From contig MU069988.1 of NCBI GenBank assembly GCA_002284615.2, positions 63,819 through 106,989 of the forward strand: DNA of 43,171 nt, written 5' to 3'. The position numbers and the translations under genes were made by a program. The stretch is from Dunaliella salina (Eukaryota; Chlorophyta; Chlorophyceae; Chlamydomonadales; Dunaliellaceae). Under the pieces are notes generated by a model, which saw nothing but the letters and a program-made list of their open reading frames with translations, did no database searches and was not told where the DNA came from. Numbering within the stretch: the stretch's first letter is position 1; each line of letters opens with the position of its first letter. This document shows, one piece after another, positions 1 through 9,390 of this stretch.

Positions 1-288
1 GTGAATTCAGCGCAGCGGTACTGCTTCAATTAAAGGAGGAGTGTCTCCATATGATGTCAAGCTCAAGATTGCCAGGATGGTGTCAATTTGCATCTCTGCA
101 CTGCAGGTTGCTGTGTTACGCTGATGGAGGATGTTTAAGCAATTCTCCATGCCTTCTTATGGAAACATGACACCATCTTTGTTCCCATCTCTTGCCAATA
201 AATACCAACTTGATTAGATATGGGAGTAGCAATTTTATGCAGCACCTGTCACACAGCCACCACATGGCTTCTTTACCCCTACATGCAG
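1..288. other. no gene recognised; presumed intron or upstream sequence of the CPBP gene
   Basis: No exon could be identified. The stretch ends in a good splice acceptor (CTACATGCAG at 279-288), so at least its right end is probably intron. The upstream CPBP exon, which should carry the Glu-Glu motif, was not found here and may lie before the window. Confidence 0.4.
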
Positions 289-452
289 ACTTTCTGGCGT
301 GGCTTCTTTTTGACTTCCCTCACCAGGGTGCTGCCACTGCACGTGTGCGTGGCCATCAGCTCGCTCGGCTTTGCAGCCCTGCACCTGACCCCTGTCAATC
401 TGTTGCCCATCCTGCTATTGGCCCCCTGTGGAGACCTGCTCTTTCTGCGCAG
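289..452 (+). CDS. CPBP (CAAX/Abi) intramembrane protease, one internal exon
   Basis: The exon encodes a hydrophobic segment that begins TFWRGFFLTSLTR, continues with VAISSLGFAALHLTPVN and ends with LLPILLLAPCGDLLFLR. In the CPBP family (CAAX prenyl protease 2/Rce1 and plastid relatives) motif 1 is EExxxRG and motif 2 is F-A-x-x-H. The RG and the FAALH histidine are visible here; the Glu-Glu would come from the preceding exon. The acceptor ends CATGCAG at 288 and the donor is GCAG|GTAAGA at 453, and the frame is open between them. Such proteins are polytopic membrane metalloproteases or scaffolds. Proposed boundaries rest on splice consensus only. Partial repeats of the exon's 3' half follow it directly, so the locus may be degenerating. 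The family call is fairly secure; function in this species is not. Confidence 0.6.
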
Positions 453-854
453 GTAAGAGCACTTTGTTGTCCCTGCTTGTGCAAGTGGGAGCTCTTTTTC
501 ATGTTGCGGTCTCATGTCAACCTGCTGCCCATCCTGCTCTTGCCCCTTGTGGGGACCTGCTCTTCTTGCGCACATGAAGCATGTTGTCGCTCCTGCTCCT
601 CCTCCTCCTGCTCCTCCGCAAAGCAGTCCTCCTCCTCCTGCTCCTCCGCAAAGCAGTCCTCCTCCTCCTGCTCCTCCTCCTCCTCCTGCTCCTCCTCAAA
701 GCAGTAGCTTTCTCCCATGTCGCAGTCTCTCATAATAAGTTGCAACCCATCCTAATCTTGGCCCCCTGTGGAGACCTGTCCTTGCCGCGTAGATGTGGCA
801 TGTTGTTGTTCATACTCCCAAACGCGGGAGCTCCGTTCCATGTTGCAGCCCCTG
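392..854 (+). repeat. three decaying tandem copies of the CPBP exon 3' half
   Basis: The sequence encoding VNLLPILLLAPCGDLLFLRR plus about 60 bases after it recurs at about 392-509, 512-600 and 736-854. All three share a CAACC-TGCCCATCCTGCT-like core, the CTGTGGAGACCTG segment, then a GCATGTTGTTGTC-like run. Copies 2 and 3 carry frameshifting differences. They look like partial exon duplications rather than functional exons. Confidence 0.6.
587..709. repeat. CTC-rich 30-bp minisatellite
   Basis: A unit of about 30 bases (CTC/CTG triplets followed by CCGCAAAGCAGT) is repeated about three times inside the second CPBP duplicate. It gives artificial Ser/Cys-rich or Glu-rich translations in all frames, which should not be read as genes. 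Confidence 0.75.
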
Positions 855-1499
855 TAAGAAAATGTATCCGATGTGTCGGAAGGCGATTTTTTCACGTGAA
901 GAAGGCTTTCTGACTTCTGCATCTTGTGCCAAAGGGTTGAGAGATTGGGTTGCCTCAATCAAGCAGAACAACACCTTTGCCGCACAGTGCCTTTGAGTTT
1001 GCTCCTAGAGAGCAGAGAAAAGTAAGCAAGGCCCTCATCTTCCCTTTCCTGTCTGTGCTTTGACCTTGTTGAACCCACTCATTCGCCTTGTAGGCCTCCC
1101 AATACCTCAAGGACCATCTTTGGTCATGCTCAGACAAGTTGATGGAATGTCATGTGGTGCACTGCAAATCATTTGCTTTTGGTTGCACCGAAAGATTGTC
1201 TCATCGTTTATGGAGGCAGAGAGATGATTCCGCAGAGAGCGTGGGCTTGCATGCAAACATGCTCTCATGTGCATGCGCTCACATTTGTTCATTGCCCCTC
1301 ATGCACAAACAGAAAAATATGTGAAGGACTCTGTAGTCAGACAGGACTCTCCCCACACACAGGGAACACATGGCCCTTGTGCATGGTCAAACTTTTCTTT
1401 TCAGTTCCTTTGTCGCATGCCATCATGGACATCTGCCGACCTCGCAGTTTGAACACATACTGGATTCTAAATAGAACAAGGTCATTCCCAATGTGCACC
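855..1499. other. no feature recognised
   Basis: Short frames only, with no domain, splice chain or repeat relationship that I can support. Confidence 0.4.
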
Positions 1500-1533
1500 C
1501 CCTTGTGCATGTGCATGTGCATGTGCATGTGTG
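1500..1533. repeat. GTGCAT hexanucleotide microsatellite
   Basis: About five tandem TGCATG units directly precede the family A 3' end. Confidence 0.8.
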
Positions 1534-1640
1534 GAGGGGGCTCACGGCTCTTTTGAGCCAATGCGTCTCCTTTTCCTGAATTGATGTAAGGAGAGTCTCT
1601 CTGCCTTCTTGTATTCCTATTCTTTCTTTTCCTTTTCTTG
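1534..1640 (+). mobile_element. family A LINE, 3'-UTR fragment
   Basis: The block GGAGGGGGCTCACGGCTCTT, then a CTCCTTTTCCT..TTGATGTA segment and a pyrimidine-rich tail of CTTTT units, matches the 3' UTR after the pseudogene at 11693-11772 and 12304-12343. No coding part is retained, so this is a severely 5'-truncated insertion. Confidence 0.65.
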
Positions 1641-3689
1641 TGCATGCAGTGCCAGTCTGGCGCCTCCGATTCTCCTACATGCAGCCTGGAATGGCTACCA
1701 GCTACTTGCCATTGCGGTCGGTGGAAAGGATTATTTTGTGTGAGTCACTGTGTCATCTGGGGAGGGGCAAGTCAGCGCCAGCTGCCAGCAGTTGCACCAG
1801 ATTAACAGAAAGAGTAAGGTTTCCACATTTACCTACATCTGTGCTTATTCAGAACACCTCCGCCACTCAGAGAACCAACTGTTCGTGCCCAACCCAAAAA
1901 TGTTTTCTAACCCAATCAAGGATGCCAAATGATTTGGAGGTTGCAAGCAACCGAATTTTTTTCAATGTACTAATAAAATGACACTGACAAGGGTGAAGCA
2001 ATGGAAGAGAGGGCTAGTAGTGATGTGCGGATTTATGGAAGCACTCAGCTCTGGCACCCAATGCATCCTCATTTTGGTGTGGAAGCAAGACAAGTGTTCT
2101 TGTTTTCAATTACATTTCCAGAAGAACCGGGGATGCAGATGAAAGAACCTGGAACCTGAAAACAGGTATTCTTGTTGCATGCTTGCTGTCTGTAGCATTT
2201 ACAGATGCTGCAGCAGTGGAGAACACGTGCCAAATTTGCCATGGCGTGAATCTTACCTTTTGACCCCTATATCCCCTCCATGCTGCATCAAATTGGGTCA
2301 TCCTTCCACTCCTTTTGTTTCTAGTTTTGGATTTCAGGATTTTAGTGAGGTACAGAGGGGGGCTGCAAATTCAAGTTTTGGATTTAATGGGAAGATCTCA
2401 GGCCGGGTCATGCACTTTTTAAGAATTGAATTTTTCTCCTAACCAGGATGGACAAGCTCAAACCCAGGCATCCTCTCTGGAAATTGAATCCACTGCCTGC
2501 CCAAAGAGGGGGCAGGCTATGGTATGGAACTTGACCTTTTAACTTGGAAGACAAAAGGGAAACGTTGCATGCAACGTGCAGAATTGGCGAAGCCATTGCC
2601 TGGGTGAGGCAATGCACTTGCACATGCATGTGCTGTCATGTGCATGTGTGTATGAGTGCACTTGCATGTGTGCGTGAGTGTGTGTGGGGGGGTGGGGGGC
2701 TCTCCGTTGACCCCAAGTCATCATCACCAATGGGTCCAGCAATTAAAGGAGCACCTCTACTTACCTGTTGGAATAGAATTGTCCTATTCAAGTTGATCCT
2801 CCGCCAGAGAGAGGTGAGACGCTCGGCTTTGCCAGCATTGCAACCATGGAGAGATTAGAAACATGCTGGGGCTCATCCAGCTCCAGTGGGATGCCGCCGC
2901 GGTAGGAGAGTTATTCGTACTCCGAAAGACAAGTAGATGATAGCTCCTAGTTCTGCTCTGTGTTTGACTTGGAGTATTGAAGTAATCAAAAAGTCGGGAG
3001 TATTGAAGTAACCAAAAAATAGAGTGCAATCATGACTGCAATCTGTTTGAAGTCAACACTGAAACTACACAGGCTAAAGCAAGGCAAACACTATCTGTGC
3101 TTGGTACATGACTTTATCAACATGTTACGCGCCCAGAGCGATGTACGCTAGTCAAATTTGGGTTACTCCTTTCTTGAAACAAGGCAAATATATGGAAAAC
3201 CCTATACAGAAATAGCTGTTATCGGTGTTAAAGAGGAATCTGGGGGTAAGGGGTTCTACCTCCTCTTGGTCTGTTATGCAAGTGTGGCCTGGAGCCCCTT
3301 AAGTTCAACAGCAGCTATGTGCCAAAACAATTCTTTCACTCATTGCAACAGCTGCACGATGCGGAAGATCTTACATGCTGACACACGGCTGAGCTTCATG
3401 TCAAATGAATGTTGGTCCTCTCAAATCCTCTGACCATGGATGGTTTGGTCCTCCTTTTCACGTTTGCAAGCAAGAGCTGCTGAATTGTGAACGAATTGGA
3501 TTCAGTCACTTTGTCATGTGCCTCAGAATGAGGTACTTACAGTACTTGACACCATATTCAGACTCACACCTCAGAGTGCAACAGCAAACGGCTGACTAAC
3601 CACCTGGTGGTGCACCCTGCCCACATAGTGGGTTGTGGCCACTGATTTCCCTTCCTGATTTCCCAAATACATGTTTCATGACTCCCCCA
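1641..3689. other. no gene recognised
   Basis: No frame has recognisable domain content. TGCATG-rich and GTGTGT-rich patches lie around 2610-2700. Nothing else can be supported. Confidence 0.35.
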
Positions 3690-3795
3690 AGGATATTTTT
3701 CGCGGCGTGGCTCGAGTTGGACTTCCTGTCCTCACCCTCTTTTATGGGACAGCAACTTGGAATCCTGGCTCGTCCCCTGGTTGTGACTTATATTA
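3690..3795 (+). pseudogene. L1-like LINE ORF2 C-terminal fragment
   Basis: The (+) translation includes RVGLPVLTLFYGTATWNPGSS followed by a CD pair. It parallels the (-) strand fragment at 34200-34390 (VRTLRYEAATWNPGSSHNCDIC). Both are the conserved stretch before the zinc-binding CxxC at the end of algal L1-type ORF2 proteins. The copy breaks where the family A (-) tail begins, which suggests family A inserted into it. Confidence 0.5.
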
Positions 3796-4180
3796 GACTG
3801 GCTGAAAGGAGAGAAAGAAAGAAAGAAAGAAAAAGAAAAAGAAAAACTATACAGGCAGTGAATACACTCCCCACGTCAATAAGGAAAAGAGGATACCCAG
3901 GGCACCGTATATCCCTCCACCAAGAGAAAATAAGGAAAGAAGTCGGTAGGGATCAGGAGGGTTACTGGCAGTAGCTAGTGCCTGACCTGGTTGATGAGAG
4001 TTGCAAGGAGTCTTCTCCAGAGCTCGTTGAGTACGAACAAATTTGTAAGCATACTGGACAGAATGAGCATGAAGCTTCAGAGTAAGCTTGGTGGCCTTGT
4101 GTGTGTCAAGACCAAGCTCTACTAATGATGTGTCTACCTTTTTGCAACAGGCTAGTTCTCGCTGCTGCGGGGAACGATCG
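3794..4180 (-). mobile_element. family A LINE, 5'-truncated 3' end with tail
   Basis: Read on the minus strand this is the C-terminal coding end, 3' UTR and (CTTTT)n tail of family A. It matches 29610-29930 closely, including the last codons, the CCCACTGAC-like stop region and the TCCTCTTTTCC..GGGGAGTGT UTR block. About 100 bases near 4150 are deleted relative to the 27.7-kb copy. The tail lies on the left at 3794-3848. Confidence 0.75.
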
Positions 4181-4447
4181 ATTGAATAGATGGTAGGAAT
4201 GTAAATGGTTCCATTAAGAAAACAATTTGTTTTCAGAATGAATTTAAACTAGTACTAATCTCAAAGCTGCTAGGTCCCGACAACCTGCAACAACTTGAAG
4301 CATGGTCCAACATCCGTGCATGGTCATTCTGAAGTTATAATCTTCCCCGTCTTCTAAATGAAATCTCGATGGTCCAATTTGGACGGGTAGGGGGGCTTTA
4401 GTGTCGAACTAGCGGAATACGCTTGTGACGGTAATCAGGAATCACTC

Positions 4448-4664
4448 TACCGTATAGACCTGTGACAAGTTTGCACCCCCTTTTTTCAACAATTGAATTC
4501 CTCCATTGCGAGTCAGTGAGCACCCTGCTTAAAGCTTCTTTTGCTCATCTGAACGCACATTTGTGCACCTTTATGCACCCCCCCAAAAAACTCCATCACA
4601 CATTACGCACCCCTTGAAAAAAGATATGGGACATAACGTGTAATGGTCACGGGTCTATACGGTA
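4448..4664. mobile_element. MITE with TA target site, mariner-like (family D)
   Basis: The ends are TACCGTATAGACCTGTGAC (4448-4466) and its inverse with one mismatch (4646-4664). If TA is the target duplication, the terminal inverted repeat starts CCGTATAG. The 217-bp element has no coding capacity. Its interior carries GCGTAAT-like and GTGCATAAAGG-like motifs shared with the blocks at 23.1-23.8 and 31.4-31.6 kb. The TA dinucleotide and short length fit Tc1/mariner-derived MITEs. Confidence 0.65.
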
Positions 4665-5499
4665 TCTGATTACGAGAATGTCCGCTGTTTCTGTGTAAAA
4701 ATGTCATGCATGTCCAGGAGACGTCCACTGCGTTTGAGCGGTGGTAAGTGGTTGCTCCAACTCACACTTTTTCCTCTCATGATGCTGTTCTTTTTTACAA
4801 GCAGGCTAGCAGTCACACGCCTTGCCTAGAGGCCTTTTCCTGTAAGCCCTGTATATTCGACCCCCTCAATGTATGTGCGCTCCTCCACATTCTTTTGCTT
4901 TTCTGTCTCACCTATTCTTGGCCTCCTCCATACTTGTACGTGCGGCATGGCAGTCAATGTGCTTCTGACCTGTATGCCAAAACTTTGAGGTCTTGCTCAC
5001 TCCTTTTTGGCTGCGCTGCTCTTACACTCTTCATGTGTTCGTCTTATATGTGTTTGTGCAACAAGTTGTCCTATCTTGATTTTCTATGGGTGCAACTATC
5101 AATTCTTCAATTTTCTGCAGCAACAATAACAGCAACAAAAAATGAACTATATTTCATATTGCTAAATTTGCAGTCTTTCAGCCTAGCAGTCGTGCATTTT
5201 GAGTGGTGGCTCCTTCCTTGTAAACCTTATTCACGGAGATGTCTGATGGTCCGACATTCTGAATAAATATTTGTTCTCTATTGCTGCTTGAACGTTTCAA
5301 AAGAAAGAAGATTCCAGGCCAGCAGCTCTAGCCACACAGGTCATAATGTACCTTCCCAGCACTCAAAAATGCACCACAGGCAGTCTGCATAATCCACTGA
5401 ATTACTGAAAGACCTGCTGCGATACCATGAAACAGCTGCAAGCCCGCATCTGTGAATACTAGGTCCTACCCATTCAATCTGCATCGAATAATTGGTGAT
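4665..5499. other. no gene recognised; partial family E repeat near 4775-4840
   Basis: The 172-codon (+) frame at 4748-5266 shows no recognisable domain and probably is not a gene. The segment CTTTTTTACAAGCAGGCTAG and its surroundings resemble the repeat at 9095-9245 and 14495-14650. Confidence 0.35.
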
Positions 5500-5504
5500 T
5501 TACA

Positions 5505-5632
5505 GACAGAAAAAGAAAAGATAAGTCTACACAAGCCAAAGGCCGCGTGCATTAAGGGAAGAACCCCTAACAAAAGTTAGAGGCCTCACCAGGAGGCTCT
5601 CCACCTAAACTAGACAAAACTAGCCTAGGAGA
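5505..5632 (-). mobile_element. family B LINE 3' end, interrupted by an L1-like insertion
   Basis: In minus orientation the order is CCTAGGCTAG, a GAGGCCTCTAAC-like block, CCCTTAATGCACGCGGCC, then GTGTAGACTTATCTTTTC. This is the family B 3' UTR plus tail seen also at 11773-12303 and 13030-13304. It resumes at 6516-6575 beyond the L1-like insertion. Confidence 0.7.
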
Positions 5633-6515
5633 TTTGAGATTTGAGATTTACATTTGGGGACCTTCAGCCAGATTGTTCGACTGATCGGCCTGTGACTGGT
5701 CCTCGCCAGCCAACATAATATCCATAAGCTCAGAAATAAACAAATAAAGCTTGTTGTTGTGTTGCAAGAGGAAATCCTGCACACCCTGGACACTAACTTG
5801 CTGTAAATAAGGTTGTTCCATTGAAAAAACACCTGAGAAGCAGTTGAACAGGTAAGCAAACTTTCTCCTCAAATCACAAACAGCTGCGTTTCTGCACGTC
5901 AAAAGGGCATGGACTTCATCCTGAATCTCAGCACTAGAGCAGCAATCACACACGAGAGAGTTTCGAGAATCCCAAGCCGCTGTCTCTACCTTCAACCTGT
6001 GTGCCCTAAGTCTGAATTGAGACAGATCCAAATGCATGTGTCTCGGTAAGCGGGCTGGGGCACGCACATTGTGGTCAAAAGGCACTACAAACAAAGTTTG
6101 ATAGGTTGCCAATTTACTGTAAGTCTCCCGAGGGTTTACTCCCTCAACATCTCTCCACACTGCCCGCAACCTGTGCCTTAGGTCAGCAGTGAAATCTTGA
6201 ATAGAAATAGGTGTACCCTGGCGCACAGCTTCAACAAAGGAATCACAGCGCCGCAATCCTTGAAAGGCATCTAAAACTTCAGCAGTCCAGCAAAAAGGCT
6301 CACGAGAATGAATGTTCAGATCCGCTTTCAGCACGCTTCTCAGCATCTCGCTATTGGACCTGAGCATGCTATTATACATTTTAACAACAGATCTGAACCA
6401 ATAAAACTGGAGCGGCTCATGACCACACTCCCGCAAAATAGCCCAGTTTGGAGTGGCACGTTTGACACCCAGTGCGCTTTTTAGATAACTCATGTGCCGC
6501 ACTTGCAGGTCACTC
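5633..6515 (-). mobile_element. 5'-truncated L1-like LINE insertion with 10-bp TSD
   Basis: The insertion is bounded by GCCTAGGAGA at 5623-5632 and an identical copy at 6516-6525. The minus-strand 3' end is a short microsatellite tail of ATCTCAA units. The host sequence on both sides is the same family B 3' UTR, so removing the insertion restores family B. It contains the 284-codon frame at 5648-6502. Confidence 0.85.
5648..6502 (-). CDS. L1-like retrotransposon ORF2, C-terminal 284 residues
   Basis: The open frame corresponds to the region after the reverse transcriptase in L1-type ORF2. LGVKRATPNWAILRECGHEP and LQFYWFRSVVKMYNSML near residues 11-47 are the typical algal and plant ORF2 thumb-region signature. 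Near residue 190 a zinc-binding pattern CDCC..H..C (VCDCCSSAEIQDEVHALLTC) is the usual terminal knuckle. The reverse transcriptase itself is absent because the copy is 5' truncated, so this piece cannot mobilise itself. The start shown is just the first Met; the true protein began far upstream. The long frame without stops points to a fairly recent insertion, consistent with its intact TSD. Confidence 0.7.
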   Translation of the reverse strand: MRHMSYLKSALGVKRATPNWAILRECGHEPLQFYWFRSVVKMYNSMLRSNSEMLRSVLKADLNIHSREPFCWTAEVLDAFQGLRRCDSFVEAVRQGTPISIQDFTADLRHRLRAVWRDVEGVNPRETYSKLATYQTLFVVPFDHNVRAPARLPRHMHLDLSQFRLRAHRLKVETAAWDSRNSLVCDCCSSAEIQDEVHALLTCRNAAVCDLRRKFAYLFNCFSGVFSMEQPYLQQVSVQGVQDFLLQHNNKLYLFISELMDIMLAGEDQSQADQSNNLAEGPQM

Positions 6516-6575
6516 GCCTAGGAGAGAGCAAGAGACAGAACTAATGGGGATCCGGAGGATCGCTAGCTATGCCCC
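6516..6575 (-). mobile_element. family B LINE, continuation beyond the L1-like insertion
   Basis: CCTAGGAGAGAGC..AGACAG..CTAATGGGGATC matches family B at 11915-11965 and 30731-30775. It breaks near 6575, where a second L1-like fragment begins. Confidence 0.65.
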
Positions 6576-6599
6576 TGATTTATAGGTTTACATGTTTAT

Positions 6600-6890
6600 A
6601 ACTTAAAAGGGTGGGCCTACAGCCAGAGTGTTCGCGGCTGATCGGCCTGTGGCTGGTCCTCGCCAGTCATGATAACGTCCATAAGCTCAGAAATAAATAG
6701 ATAAGTAAAGCTTGTTGTTGTGTTGCAAGAGGAAATCATGTACGGCCTGGCCACTTGTTGTAAGTAACTTGTTGTAAGTAAGGCTGCTCCAGCAAAAAAT
6801 TATCAGAGAAGCAGTTGAACAAGGAAGCATACCCTCTCCTCAAAGTACAAACATCGTGTTATGATCTGTGTCTCTGCACACCAAAGGGGC
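6600..6890 (-). pseudogene. second L1-like LINE 3' fragment, same family as 5633-6515
   Basis: About 290 bases align with 5648-5915: ACAGCCAGAGTGTTCG..GATCGGCCTGTG, CCATAAGCTCAGAAATAAA, GCTTGTTGTTGTGTTGCAAG, and the CAGTTGAACA..CTCCTCAAA stretch. Small indels, including a repeated AGTAACTTGTTGTA, break the frame. Orientation matches the first copy. Confidence 0.7.
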
Positions 6891-7419
6891 ATGAGCCCTG
6901 AATGATTGATGAACTAAACGAATGTGCTGAAGCAGAGTGCGCCTGCCTGCCATCAGAGTCTCAAGAACACAAGGGGAACTGCATGTCTCTCCTGCTGGCA
7001 ACTGTCTGAATTTACTGCACATCTTGGACCCGCAGCACAATGACTAAATTGCAACTGCTGCCTAGATTCCCTTGTTGCCCCAGTGGCTCATTCAGGCTGA
7101 TATTCAAAGTGGCCTCAAATTTGTTATCAGCGCCATCCATGTAACTTGCCTCCTTCCCGGTACTTTTGGTCTCTTTCATGATCCCACAAGGCAGCCTGTG
7201 GTACATGCTCATCGCAGCACATATGGCAGGGGCTGCAAAATCCCCACTCTCATACTCGGGACGTCAGTAATATTCACACAATCCTCACGTGACCCCAGTT
7301 CTTCCACCAGTGCCAATGCATCCAGAACCCCTTGACCATAGAACCAGGGTCCGTCCTCATTCCTCCCGTTGTGAGCTTCGCTGAGGTGACGACTGATGTG
7401 CTCGCCAGGAATTACCCAT
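6891..7419. other. no feature recognised
   Basis: No domain or repeat assignment is possible. Short overlapping frames on both strands show no conserved pattern. Confidence 0.35.
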
Positions 7420-8080
7420 GAAGGGAGTAAGTTGAGGCCCAAAATCAAGTATTTTTTGCATGCTCCTAGCATAGCTTCTCCGTAACGGGAAGGTTTGTAA
7501 CTTGATTCCCTTCTGTAAAACTAATTTTTGAAACCTGCCAGCTACGGAGACCATGCCTACCCAGCCGCGGCGTGAACCCTTGTTTTTACTGCCGGATCTC
7601 CATTCCAGATCACTCACTGCACCAAATTGGGTGATTTTTAGTGATTTGGAGTCCTTGTCATGAAAGAATATCATTGCAAAAACAAAGAAGTGAGAAGACC
7701 CAGTGGTTGTTGAGATACAGGATTTCAGGCATTTCCTTCAGAGAAAATCTTGCCTAAGCCTTTGGCTAAGGGGTGTCAAAAAAGTCAAAGTTTGACTTCC
7801 TTTTTTCCTATTTTTGAATATGCAGGATGTTAGCATGCCAAATCAGGGTTATCGATTTTTTTGGGGGGTGACAAATGGCCCCAGGGTGGAGCTGTGGGCC
7901 GTTTTGAGGTGATCTGGGGCCATGAGAGTGATCTGGGAACCTCCGATTTTCATAAATTTTTGGTGGACATGATATTTTATGGAATACAAACGGTTGGCAT
8001 AATCAGATTTAAGAAAAAAAGTTGGGAAAGAGGGGCCAGCTGCCCCCCTCTGGAGGTTTCCACAGCCACAGGCTCTAAAT
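7420..8080 (+). repeat. dispersed repeat family C
   Basis: The block shares with 17291-18570, 32815-33330 and 34990-35820 the segments CTGCACCAAATTGGGTGATTT, a CCCAGTGGTTG..GAGATACAG stretch, GTCAAAGTTTGACTTCC, TTTTGAATATGCAGGAT, GGCCCCAGGGTGGAGCTG and TTTTTGGTGGACATGATATT. It is not coding and no clear ends or TSD are visible. Confidence 0.7.
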
Positions 8081-9094
8081 TGAATAACAATCTCAGTGAT
8101 TGTTCCTCTTTGGAGGGCAACCAGACTCTGAGCATCACTTCTGCCAGTAGAAATTCAAGGTTGCTGAATTATCATATAAACCTTGTTGCGAAGCCCCTTG
8201 CATGGGGCATGAGCCCATAGGTTTGCCTCCTCTTGGCAAAGTTCGCATCTGCCTTCTCTGGTTCGCACAGCGCATCCCTCGCCCTGGAACTTGACATGCA
8301 AGGGAAGAAAACTTCCCCAGCCAGCCCTGTGATGTCAGGGGGGCAGATGAATGCAGACGAAGAGGTTCAAAATTTTTGTACCTGGAAGCAAATCCAGCAT
8401 GCTTCGTCCAATGCAACCCACGCCCTAGAACTCGGCATACTTGGAAAAAAAAGCATCATTGGGGCTTCTGTGTTTGTTTGACTGGGCAATGAAATGGGCA
8501 GTGCCATCGGAAGTGTTTGGTAGCCACAGAGAAGCTGGAATGTCTTAGAGCCCCAGCCGACCATCCCGCCCACCCCCAGCAAAATGGCACCTGGTGGAAT
8601 CAGCACACTCATGCTCTTGCAACTTCTGGGTCTGGAGCCTCAAGGGAGCGACAAGGCAGAAGCAATCCAATTGCTCAGCTCATGATTTCAGCTCGCCAAT
8701 GATCTATCGCATCCCAAAAATTTCAATTGTGATGATTGATGCAATTCAAGCTTGAGCCAGGGTGTGTCGTGCACCTTGAGCGGATACAAGAAGTTTGGCA
8801 GGCTTTGGTGGTCCAACCAGAAGCAGGAAACCTTTCCCCTGTGCATTGAATTGTATGCCATTGATGCACGGCTCTTCTGGTCCAGATCCAGGAGAAAGTG
8901 GGCGAAAGGGGGTCGGATTGCATGGCTCTTCCTCAGCATTTGTAGCGCAAAACAGAATGTATGCAGCAGACATGATGCAGAATGCATGCAGCAATCGTTG
9001 TGCATAATGTGCAGCAATGCGCCCACGACAATGCATGTAGTAATCCACGCAGCAATGCACACAGCCATGCATGCGGTAATACTCGGACGGCTTC
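8081..9094. other. no gene recognised; degenerate GCATGCAGCAAT repeats at 8955-9080
   Basis: No supported frame. Between 8955 and 9080 the motif GCAGCAATGC/GCATGCAGCAAT recurs irregularly and inflates overlapping frames on both strands. Confidence 0.4.
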
Positions 9095-9245
9095 TTACAT
9101 GCCTTCCTTTCACCATGTATAGTCTTATCATATGCGCTCCTTTTTCAATCAAAACAACAACAAGCTTTATAATTTTCTTCATGAACTTCTCCTTTTTTAC
9201 GAACAGGCTAGCAGTCAGTCATTTTGACTGGAGTCCTTCTTCTTC
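9095..9245 (+). repeat. dispersed repeat family E
   Basis: CATATGCG..CTTTTTCAATCAAAACA, CAACAAGCTTTAT, CTTCTCCTTTTTTACGAACA and GGCTAGCAGTC match 14495-14650 in the same order. A weaker relative lies near 4775-4840. Identity of the element is unknown. Confidence 0.55.
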
Positions 9246-9390
9246 CTGTAATCCTGAATCTTTTGGAATGGACTCGTGCTTTTCATTGCGAAGGGTGCCT
9301 GAGCGGTATTGGAAGGTTGCGCAGATGCAGGGCATATTCCAGAAGGCATTGCTAATGCTCTTGTCAACATGAGGTTTTTGGTAGTACATG

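Noticed and set aside
192..745. Ser/Cys-rich (+) and Glu-rich (-) proteins
   Set aside because: They are translations of the CTC/CTG minisatellite in several frames; only the CPBP exon has family motifs.
4748..5266. 172-codon plus-strand frame
   Set aside because: No recognisable motif; overlaps a partial dispersed repeat at its start.
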